A stretch of 27,356 nt of DNA from CAZJKE01 sp964546585 (GTDB taxonomy: Bacteria > Planctomycetota > Phycisphaerae > Phycisphaerales > SM1A02): contig CAZJKE010000022.1 in assembly GCA_964546585.1 (NCBI GenBank), positions 1 to 27,356 on the forward strand. The letters are read 5' to 3'. This document shows, in pieces, positions 15,361 through 21,878 of this stretch (positions are counted from its first letter, which is position 1; every line of letters starts with the position of its first letter). The translations under genes and the position numbers were made by a program. The notes beneath the pieces are model-generated. The model saw only the letters and a list, made by a program, of their open reading frames with translations. It did no database searches and had not been told where the DNA came from.

Positions 15361-17349
15361 ATGATCACCTTGCGAGGAGCCATGATTGCATCCACAGGCC
15401 TGGCCATTGTCGTTGCGGCAATGGGCCATCCTGATGATCCAAAGGCCAGTGTGCCGCATCCGGCAACGAAGGCCCGCCCCTTCCGCGCTTCCTTGGAAGC
15501 TCATCCGGGCAGCGCTCGGAGCACCTTGGGTTTTCCCAGCGACGGTGTATCGCTCATGAGTTGGTTGCCTCTGAGCAGTTTCCCCGGCAATCCCTCCACA
15601 GGCAATGACTGCTGGGGATACATCTCCCCCTCGGGCCGCCAGTATGCGTTGATGGGACTGTCCAACGGTACGGCATTCGTGGAAATTACCGATCCCGGCA
15701 ATGCCCAGATTGTTGAGGTCATCAGTGGCCCGAACAGCCTCTGGCACGACATCAAGGTGTATCAGGATCACGCCTATGTTGTCAGTGAAGGGGGGTCGGG
15801 TATTCAGGTCATGGACATGAGTCAGATCGACAACGGTGTCGTGACTCAAGTGACACAGGCGGGCAGCGGCGCGACGCACAATGTTGCGATCGACACGACC
15901 AGCGGCTACCTCTATCGAACGGGCGGTGACGGCAATGGGCTGATCGTCTACAGCCTGTTGAATCCCGCAAACCCGACACAGGTCGGGTCCTGGCCGGACA
16001 AGTATGTGCACGACTGCCAGGTCGTCACCTATACGGAGGGTCCGTATGCGGGACGACAGATTGCGTTTCTTTGCGCGGGCAACAACGGTGGCTGGAACAA
16101 CCCCGGGGTGACCATTCTGGATGTGACGAACAAATCAAACATGCAGGTTGTCTCGGAGATGCAGCACTCCTCCAATCACTACTCACACCAGGCGTGGCTT
16201 ACTGAGGACCGGCACTACCTCTACCTCAATGATGAACTTGATGAACAGAACACTGGTTCATTGACAACAACTCGAATCATCGATGTTCAGGACATCAACA
16301 ACCCAACTCAGGTTGGCACCTGCACCACGGGTTCGACTTCAGTTGATCACAACCTGTACATCAAGGGCAACCACATGTACCAGGCCAACTACCGCAGTGG
16401 CCTGCATGTCTTTGACATTAGTTCACCACTGAACCCNNNNNNNNNNNNNNNNNNNNNNNNNNNNNNNNNNNNNNNNNNNNNNNNNNNNNNNNNNNNNNNN
16501 NNNNNNNNNNNNNNNNNNNNNNNNNNNNNNNNNNNNGGCACACAGGTGTCGTACTACCTCTCTGCGACCTCTACGGGCGGTTTTGAGTTGGTTCTTCCGC
16601 TCGGTGGGGCGTCGTCGCCATGGACCGCACTTTCGGCCAACGGGATCGATACATCGTTCACCGACACATTCGATACTGATCTCGGTTGGAGTGTCACCGG
16701 CAGCGCCACTGACGGCCATTGGGATCGCGGTATTCCCGCGGGCGGCGGTGATCGCGGCGACCCGGCGTCGGCCCCGGACGGCTCGTATTGCTACCTCACC
16801 GACAATGTCGATGGCAACAGTGATGTTGACGGCGGCGCGACGGTGTTGACTTCGCCCATTCTCGACGGGAGCGGTGAAGGTGCCATGCTGACCTACTGGC
16901 GGTGGTTCCACAACAGTTACGGCGGCTCGCCCTACGAGGACGAATTTACGGTGGAGATCAGTGGCAATGGCGGTTCGTCGTGGACAGTGTTGGAAGTCGT
17001 CGGCCCCGACGGCGGCGAGGTCAGCGGTGGCTGGTACGAGGTCTCGTTCGACTTGTCGAATGTGTCTGGATACTCCCCCTCTGCAAACACCAGAGTTCGG
17101 TTTACTGCCGAGGACGGTGGTGATGGCAGTGTCGTAGAGGCCGGTGTGGACGATGTCCGTGTATCGGCCGTTGTGTGCGATCCCCCATGCGCGGCCGATG
17201 TCAACGGCGACAGCCAGGTCAATGTCGTCGATCTTCTTGCCATCATTTCTTTCTGGGGCACCAATAACGATTCCGCGGATGTCGATGGCGACGGCGTTGT
17301 GGCGGTCGGCGACCTGCTGGCGGTCATCAACGCGTGGGGCGACTGCTGA
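15361..17349 (+). CDS. Choice-of-anchor B (LVIVD) protein with jelly-roll and dockerin-like tail, interrupted by assembly gap
   Basis: This is a secreted surface protein. After a signal-type N-terminus (IASTGLAIVVAAMG) there is a conserved choice-of-anchor B region with LVIVD-like propeller strands: NDCWGYISPSGRQYALMG, GTAFVEITDPGNAQIVEVI, DIKVYQDHAYVVSEGG, IQVMDMSQ, SNHYSHQAWLTEDRHYLYLNDE, DHNLYIKGNHMYQANYRSG. The reading then enters 100 unknown bases. After the gap come the end of an Ig-like domain (TQVSYYLSATSTGG), a jelly-roll module starting FDTDLGWSVTG, and a 53-residue dockerin-like end closing with WGDC. As written it is 662 codons, but the gap length is a placeholder, so the true length is unknown. 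GGAGGAA precedes the ATG. It may be a separate transcription unit following the dihaem operon. Confidence 0.85.
   Translation: MITLRGAMIASTGLAIVVAAMGHPDDPKASVPHPATKARPFRASLEAHPGSARSTLGFPSDGVSLMSWLPLSSFPGNPSTGNDCWGYISPSGRQYALMGLSNGTAFVEITDPGNAQIVEVISGPNSLWHDIKVYQDHAYVVSEGGSGIQVMDMSQIDNGVVTQVTQAGSGATHNVAIDTTSGYLYRTGGDGNGLIVYSLLNPANPTQVGSWPDKYVHDCQVVTYTEGPYAGRQIAFLCAGNNGGWNNPGVTILDVTNKSNMQVVSEMQHSSNHYSHQAWLTEDRHYLYLNDELDEQNTGSLTTTRIIDVQDINNPTQVGTCTTGSTSVDHNLYIKGNHMYQANYRSGLHVFDISSPLNXXXXXXXXXXXXXXXXXXXXXXXXXXXXXXXXXXGTQVSYYLSATSTGGFELVLPLGGASSPWTALSANGIDTSFTDTFDTDLGWSVTGSATDGHWDRGIPAGGGDRGDPASAPDGSYCYLTDNVDGNSDVDGGATVLTSPILDGSGEGAMLTYWRWFHNSYGGSPYEDEFTVEISGNGGSSWTVLEVVGPDGGEVSGGWYEVSFDLSNVSGYSPSANTRVRFTAEDGGDGSVVEAGVDDVRVSAVVCDPPCAADVNGDSQVNVVDLLAIISFWGTNNDSADVDGDGVVAVGDLLAVINAWGDC
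16437..16536. other. Assembly gap (100 N)
   Basis: This is a run of exactly 100 unknown bases inside the choice-of-anchor B gene. The round number suggests a scaffolding placeholder of unknown true size. The frame happens to stay open across it, but that should not be read as proof of spacing. The sequence before it stops at an LVIVD strand (HVFDISSPLNP) and the sequence after it resumes late in an Ig-like domain, so more than 33 residues are probably missing. Confidence 0.98.
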
Positions 17350-17350
17350 G

Positions 17351-17402
17351 GGTGTCCGGGACCGGTATCAGGGACCGGTCCCTGATACCGGTCCCGGACA
17401 CC
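17351..17402. repeat. Perfect 52-bp palindrome made of four 13-bp units
   Basis: Starting one base after a stop codon, the sequence is identical to its own reverse complement over 52 bp. It divides into four 13-mers: GGTGTCCGGGACC, GGTATCAGGGACC (11 of 13 identical to the first), and the reverse complements of the second and first. As RNA it would form a near-continuous hairpin of about 24 bp. With no T-run it is not a standard intrinsic terminator, though it could protect the upstream 3' end or limit read-through into the methyltransferase gene. REP/RAYT-type origin is possible; no transposase is nearby. Confidence 0.9.
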
Positions 17403-17423
17403 GTTCGTCGCTATTGTGAGCAC

Positions 17424-18404
17424 ATGGCAGAGAAGAAGAACACGGTATTTGACCGGCCGGGCGGATACGCCACGCCGAGTGGGGGCCGCAAGCAACAGAC
17501 CTTGCCCTTGGACCAGATACGCCTGTTGGGCGACATCGCTGCCAAACATGGCCCAGCCATCGAAGCCGTAACGCCCGAGTTCGCCGCTACCGATCCCGAT
17601 ACCCGCCTGTATGTCGGGGACTGCCGCGATGTACTGCCGTCAATCCCGGACCGGGGCAAGGTCTCGCTCGTCTTCGCTGACCCGCCATTCAATTGGGATG
17701 TTCCCTACGACGGATGGAAGGACGGCATGCCACGGGAGGAGTACGAACGATTCACTTTCGATTGGCTTGATGCGTGCGTGGATGTGTTGGCACCGAACGG
17801 ATCGCTGTGGGTCAACATTCCCGACGATACGGCGGCGGAAGTGGTCATGCACCTCAAACGGCGCGGGTTGACAATGATCAACTGGTGTGTCTGGCACTTC
17901 CGTTTCGGCCAACACCGGGAGGGCTCGTTCATTCTGAGCAAGGTGCACGCGCTCTACTTTGCCCTCGACGCCGAGCGACGCACATGGAACGGCGATGCGG
18001 TCCTGGAACAGAGTGACCGGGCCAGCATCTACCGCGACAAGCGGACGCAACAGAAAGACCGAAACAAGGGCATGCGAGTACCGATGGATGTGTGGTACGG
18101 AAAGTACTGGGGACGCATTCAGGGAAACAACGCCGAGCGCAGACACGGACATCACAACCAGATTCCAGAGTCCTATCTGGAGCGAGTCATTCTGGCATGT
18201 TCCAACGAAGGCGATCTGGTGCTCGACCCATTCGTGGGCAGCGGCACGACATCCACGGTGGCCCGTGCGCATCAACGACGATCGGTCGGCGTGGAGTTTT
18301 CGTCCGTCAACGCCACCAGCGCATGGGACCGCATCACCGAGGTCGGCATGATTCGCAAGGGGCAATCAATCGGTCGAAGTTCGGCGATCTTTCCATCGCG
18401 ATGA
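17424..18404 (+). CDS. Solitary DNA methyltransferase, beta class
   Basis: This is an AdoMet-dependent DNA methyltransferase of 326 residues. The motif order is that of the beta class: catalytic motif IV DPPF at residues 86-89 (ADPPFNWDVPYDGW) precedes AdoMet-binding motif I DPFVGSGTT at 268-276, with the target-recognition region between (about 160-245). DPPF suggests N6-adenine rather than N4-cytosine (usually SPP) methylation. A 60-residue N-terminal extension precedes 'LYVGDCRDVL'. The ATG at 17424 is the first start after the 52-bp palindrome; the open frame runs back through it, but the upstream codons look non-coding. No restriction endonuclease gene lies nearby. It overlaps the phosphoesterase gene by 4 nt, so a housekeeping or epigenetic role is more likely than restriction defence; the target site is unknown. 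Confidence 0.88.
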   Translation: MAEKKNTVFDRPGGYATPSGGRKQQTLPLDQIRLLGDIAAKHGPAIEAVTPEFAATDPDTRLYVGDCRDVLPSIPDRGKVSLVFADPPFNWDVPYDGWKDGMPREEYERFTFDWLDACVDVLAPNGSLWVNIPDDTAAEVVMHLKRRGLTMINWCVWHFRFGQHREGSFILSKVHALYFALDAERRTWNGDAVLEQSDRASIYRDKRTQQKDRNKGMRVPMDVWYGKYWGRIQGNNAERRHGHHNQIPESYLERVILACSNEGDLVLDPFVGSGTTSTVARAHQRRSVGVEFSSVNATSAWDRITEVGMIRKGQSIGRSSAIFPSR

Positions 18405-19291
18405 CACCAGTTACCGTCAATCTCGCCGACGCCTCGGCTGTCGTGGATGTTCTCGACGCGGCGGCGGAGGTTCTTCTGTCCAACGCAGACCGGCGTGGAT
18501 CCAGCCAACACCTTCCTGGAAGCGGTCGGGTTCTTGTTACCGGTGATCTGCACGACAACCCATTTCACTTCCAGAAAATCATTCATCTGGCACGGCTTGA
18601 TGAGCGCACAGACAGACACCTGGTTCTGCAGGAGTTGATCCACGGAGACAGATTGGTTGACGGTGTCGATCTGAGCCACCGCATGTTGGGCAAAGTCGCA
18701 GCGATGGTGGCCGCCTTCCCGGGGCAGGTGCACCCCATGCTTGCCAACCATGAACTTGCGCAGGCCACAGGCAAGTCTGTTTCCAAGGGACACGGGGATT
18801 CCGTCCGCACGTTCATCGATGGCGTGGACTGGGCGTTCGGTGATCGTGGAGACGATGTGCTTGAAGCCATTACACGCTTCATCCTGGCGATGCCGCTGGC
18901 GGTGAGAAGCGAGGGCGGACTGTGTTGCAGCCACAGCCTTCCTGCCGCTGGCATGATGCATGTTTTTGACAATACCATTGTGGACAGACCCCTCGAGCCA
19001 GCGGACTTGCAGGGCAACGACGGCTCGGCCTACCTGATGACTTGGGGCCGGCAGCACACCGAAGACCAACTCGCATCCATTGCTGATCATTGGGGTGTGA
19101 GACTCTTCTGCATCGGACATGCTTGGGTGAAAGACGGAATCGACGCCCCGATGAAGAACATGGTCAGGTTGAACAGTGATCATGAACGAGGCGCGGTGTT
19201 GCCGATCGACCTGTCCAATATTCCGACAGTAGATGACGCTCTCTCAGCGGTCATTCGGCTGTCTGCGTTGCCGGAGGCGTTTGGTGAGTAG
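18401..19291 (+). CDS. Calcineurin-like metallophosphoesterase
   Basis: This is a dinuclear-metal phosphoesterase of 296 residues, cytoplasmic, with no signal. The canonical motifs appear in order with small variations: GDLHD at 48-52 (for GDxHG), HGDRLVDG at 81-88 (for GDxVDRG), ANHE at 115-118 (Gly to Ala before the essential Asn-His), SH at 177-178, and GHAW at 239-242. All metal-binding Asp, His and Asn positions seem to be kept, so it should be active; substrate could be a phosphoprotein, nucleotide or dinucleotide. The ATG overlaps the methyltransferase stop by 4 nt, and its stop overlaps the tsaB GTG start by 8 nt. A longer frame begins at 18092 but lies wholly inside the methyltransferase gene. 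Confidence 0.82.
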   Translation: MTPVTVNLADASAVVDVLDAAAEVLLSNADRRGSSQHLPGSGRVLVTGDLHDNPFHFQKIIHLARLDERTDRHLVLQELIHGDRLVDGVDLSHRMLGKVAAMVAAFPGQVHPMLANHELAQATGKSVSKGHGDSVRTFIDGVDWAFGDRGDDVLEAITRFILAMPLAVRSEGGLCCSHSLPAAGMMHVFDNTIVDRPLEPADLQGNDGSAYLMTWGRQHTEDQLASIADHWGVRLFCIGHAWVKDGIDAPMKNMVRLNSDHERGAVLPIDLSNIPTVDDALSAVIRLSALPEAFGE

Positions 19292-19979
19292 GTCGCTCCT
19301 GCTTGCGCTGGAACTTTCGCAGGGAGAAGGCGGTGTTGCCGCGGCGTGCGAGGATGGCGGCGAGTGGGTGCGGCTCATTTCCAGCGGCGACCGGGAACGG
19401 GATCAGGTCATGCCAGCCATTGATGCGGTGGTGCGGGAGGCGGGCTGCACGCCAACGGACATTCGCGCTCTTGCGGTATCCACCGGACCAGGTGGATTCA
19501 CCGGGTTGAGAGTTGCGGTTGCGACGGCCAAGATGATCGCCGTTGCGACCGGCGCAGTGCTGCTTCCAATCGAAACAAGCGCGGTAGTTGCGGCGGGCTG
19601 GGAAGGAGATGGGGTCGCGCTCGTTGTGCTTGCCGTGAAGCGGGAGACGTTCTGGTTATCGCGGGTAGAGCAGCCCAACAAGCGAGATGGTGACTGGATC
19701 GTGGCGGGATCGCTGGGTGATGCAGCAGCGATCCGCACCCAGTTGGCCCGTGGCGACGTTGCCGTGGTGCTGGCCGACGAACACCTGCCCCCAGACGCCG
19801 CAGAGGCGTGCGGTGTGGCAGGAGTACCGGTCGTTCCGCCTACCTTTGACCCCCGGGCACTTGTTGCTGTGGGCAAGCGAAGGCTGACCCGCGGAGCCGT
19901 GGTCGACGCTGCCCAACTCCTTCCCATATACCCACGCGAGCCCGAGGCCGTGCGGAAGTGGAAGGAAACAGCCCGGTAA
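19284..19979 (+). CDS. tsaB: tRNA threonylcarbamoyladenosine biosynthesis protein TsaB
   Basis: TsaB is the non-catalytic partner of TsaD in making t6A at position 37 of tRNAs reading ANN codons. The 231-residue protein has the hallmark STGPGGFTGLRVAVATAK at residues 66-83, the N-terminal LLALELS (usually LxIDTS), and the mid-domain VLAVKRETFW (normally DARRxExY); the C-terminal half is divergent, as usual for TsaB. I chose the GTG at 19284, with GGAGG (19273-19277) 6 nt upstream, over an ATG at 19233 embedded in the phosphoesterase gene. It is the last gene of the methyltransferase-phosphoesterase-tsaB operon. TsaD and TsaE are not in the window. Confidence 0.88.
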   Translation: MSRSLLLALELSQGEGGVAAACEDGGEWVRLISSGDRERDQVMPAIDAVVREAGCTPTDIRALAVSTGPGGFTGLRVAVATAKMIAVATGAVLLPIETSAVVAAGWEGDGVALVVLAVKRETFWLSRVEQPNKRDGDWIVAGSLGDAAAIRTQLARGDVAVVLADEHLPPDAAEACGVAGVPVVPPTFDPRALVAVGKRRLTRGAVVDAAQLLPIYPREPEAVRKWKETAR

Positions 19980-19991
19980 TACGCGGCCAGC

Positions 19992-20046
19992 AGGCCCTCT
20001 GGGGGCCTTATTGGACGGTAGCGGTGGTTTCCGGAGGCTGTCCAAT
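19992..20046 (+). promoter_or_regulatory. Inverted repeats ahead of the HTH regulator gene
   Basis: The 169-bp space between tsaB and the HTH gene holds AGGCCC (19992-19997)/GGGCCT (20003-20008), a 6-bp stem followed by TATT, and ATTGGAC (20010-20016)/GTCCAAT (20040-20046), 7-bp arms 23 bp apart. The first may help end tsaB transcription; the second could be an operator or leader hairpin for the downstream regulator. No clear sigma-70 promoter was found. Confidence 0.3.
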
Positions 20047-20148
20047 GGACTGGGGTGAAGTCGCGTACTCGGGGCGACGAAGAGAGTTGAGGCAAGTTGG
20101 GCAGTCCACGCCGCGGTGGCAAGGCATCCCAACTGGAGGGCCTCTCTC

Positions 20149-20718
20149 ATGACTCGCAAGAACGACGACCAGCCATTGAACGAGAAACAGGTCTTTACGA
20201 CGGGCGAAGCCGCTCGTGTCTGCAATGTTTCGCAGCAGACCATTATTCGCTGCTTCGACGCCGGACGGCTTCAGGGATTCAAGGTCCCTGGTTCGCGGTT
20301 CCGTCGCATCCCTCGAAATGAACTGCTTCGGTTCATGAAACAGAACAACATTCCGCTGGAACGGCTCGACTCGGGACCGCTTCGGGTTCTTGTGGTCGGA
20401 CTTTCCCCGCGGCGAGTCGATCCGGTCATTGCGCAACATTCTGTCGACCGGGAAGTTGAGATTCGCCATGCTGAGAACGCATGGGAAGCCGGGTTCCTGA
20501 CCCACGAATTCCGCCCAAACCTCACACTCATCGCTGCCGACACGGCCGGATTTGACGAGCGATCGGTGCGGGCGCGAATTGAGAATGACCCCGCGCTCTG
20601 TGACGGTCGCATCGTCTGTGTTTCGCACGAATGCAACGGAAACCCGAACGGATCCGGCTCCGGGTCTGCTTCACTTGATGCGGTATCGGTGGCCGTTCGC
20701 GAACTGCTGAGTACTTGA
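20149..20718 (+). CDS. Excisionase-type HTH protein with degenerate receiver-like domain
   Basis: This is a DNA-binding regulator of 189 residues. Residues 14-65 form a MerR/excisionase-type winged helix (FTTGEAARVCNVSQQTIIRCFDAGRLQGFKVPGSRFRRIP…LLRFM). A CheY-like domain starts near residue 78 (LRVLVVG). The usual acidic pair after beta-1 is absent (VVGLSP), and the phospho-acceptor Asp seems to be Ala (PNLTLIAADTAGFD aligns with PDLILLD-x-MPGMD), so it is likely a pseudo-receiver controlled by something other than phosphorylation. A Gly/Ser/Asn-rich patch lies near the C-terminus. GGAGGG (20135-20140) sits 8 nt before ATG 20149, which decides the start. A receiver-GAF gene follows 26 nt later, probably as a partner. 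Confidence 0.8.
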   Translation: MTRKNDDQPLNEKQVFTTGEAARVCNVSQQTIIRCFDAGRLQGFKVPGSRFRRIPRNELLRFMKQNNIPLERLDSGPLRVLVVGLSPRRVDPVIAQHSVDREVEIRHAENAWEAGFLTHEFRPNLTLIAADTAGFDERSVRARIENDPALCDGRIVCVSHECNGNPNGSGSGSASLDAVSVAVRELLST

Positions 20719-20744
20719 GAAGGGAATCACGAAAGGCCAGGCCC

Positions 20745-21875
20745 ATGGACAACATCGACCAATCCATTCAGGACGCACTGCGAGACGCGACGCCCCGCGG
20801 GGCCGTCCGAATACTCCTTATCGGTGAAGCAAGCGACAAGACGACCGCTCTTCGTGCGGCGCTGGAAGTCGCTGGCCATGGCGTTGTTCAAGGTGGTTCG
20901 TTTCGCGCTGCGGAAGTGGCCTTCAGCCAGGAAGCCTTCAACGCAGTTCTTGTAGATGGCGATGCACCATCCGCTGACTGGCGAGGCGTAGCCGATCTTG
21001 TGGCAACTGCGGATCCGGATCTTCCCGTCATTGTCTTCACAGGGTCCTCATCGCAGGACATCGTTGTGGATGCGTTGCGAGATGGCGTGGTCGATGTGTT
21101 CCGTCTCCCCCGCGACCTTGCTGTCGCCACCGATCGTGTTTCGGCAATTCTCGAGGAGTCTGACGCTCGCCGTTCACAGAACGAGCGATGCACTCGTATC
21201 GAGACTGCCTGCAATGACATCAACGAAGAGCGGCACCGCGTTGCAGCGCAGGTTGACGCGTTGACAGGTGACCTCAACGAGGCTTACGCAGATATCGAAC
21301 AACAGATGAAGAATGTTGCGATGGGTGCTGAGTTTCGGACTCTCATCGGCCAGGAACTGGATATCGAGTCCATGCTGCGCACTTCATTGGAGTACATGTT
21401 GCAGCGACTGGGATCGACCAACGCCGCCATATTCCTTCGCGAAGGTGATGTGGACTGGGGTGTCGGCGCCTATGTGAACTACGACCGCCAGGGCGAGGAC
21501 TATCTACAACTGGTGGAAGAACTTGGTGCTGCTGTCTGTCAGCCCATGGCCTCTGAGCATGAACTGGTGCGATATTCCGACGGCGAAGAATTCGCCCGCT
21601 GGGCGCAGTTGGACGAGGAACTCCTGTCCGACAGCGACATTGTGGCGTTCGCATGCTTCGACGGAAGTCGATGTGTTGCGGTGGTTGTGCTGTTCCGCAG
21701 CAACACCCGACCGTTTGATGACGAGGCCGCGATGATCATGGATGTGCTGCGGAAGATCTTCGGCGACCAGATTGGCAAGATACTCAAGATCCACCGCCGC
21801 GCAACCAGTGAATGGCCGGCCGAGTCGGTTGATGAGAGTGATGATGATGACTGGACGCTCGGTCGGGCTGCGTAA
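20745..21875 (+). CDS. Receiver-coiled-coil-GAF signalling protein
   Basis: This is a cytoplasmic signalling protein of 376 residues with no membrane segment and no kinase or output enzyme domain. A receiver-like domain covers residues 22-136. Asp71 (NAVLVDGD) and Thr99 (IVFTGSS) are present, but beta-1 has only Glu28 instead of the usual acidic pair, and the conserved Lys before Pro is Leu (DVFRLPRD), so phosphorylation is doubtful. A short coiled coil (about 140-190) leads to a GAF domain (about 195-350, with LDIESMLRTSLEYMLQRLGSTNAAIFL). An acidic tail (DESDDDDW) ends the protein. AAAGG at 20732-20736 supports ATG 20745. The stop is only 3 nt from the stop of the converging dnaE gene. Confidence 0.82.
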   Translation: MDNIDQSIQDALRDATPRGAVRILLIGEASDKTTALRAALEVAGHGVVQGGSFRAAEVAFSQEAFNAVLVDGDAPSADWRGVADLVATADPDLPVIVFTGSSSQDIVVDALRDGVVDVFRLPRDLAVATDRVSAILEESDARRSQNERCTRIETACNDINEERHRVAAQVDALTGDLNEAYADIEQQMKNVAMGAEFRTLIGQELDIESMLRTSLEYMLQRLGSTNAAIFLREGDVDWGVGAYVNYDRQGEDYLQLVEELGAAVCQPMASEHELVRYSDGEEFARWAQLDEELLSDSDIVAFACFDGSRCVAVVVLFRSNTRPFDDEAAMIMDVLRKIFGDQIGKILKIHRRATSEWPAESVDESDDDDWTLGRAA

Positions 21876-21878
21876 TCG

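Noticed and set aside
17334..17423. Methyltransferase start upstream of the palindrome (ATG 17334)
   Set aside because: It would lie inside the previous gene and translate the 52-bp palindrome; ATG 17424 gives a natural hydrophilic N-terminus.
18092..18400. N-terminal 103-codon extension of the phosphoesterase
   Set aside because: It lies wholly within the methyltransferase gene in another frame; the ATGA overlap start at 18401 is far better.
17424..19291. Methyltransferase plus phosphoesterase as an anti-phage defence system
   Set aside because: No nuclease, helicase, toxin or mobile-element gene is present, and the third coupled gene is housekeeping tsaB.
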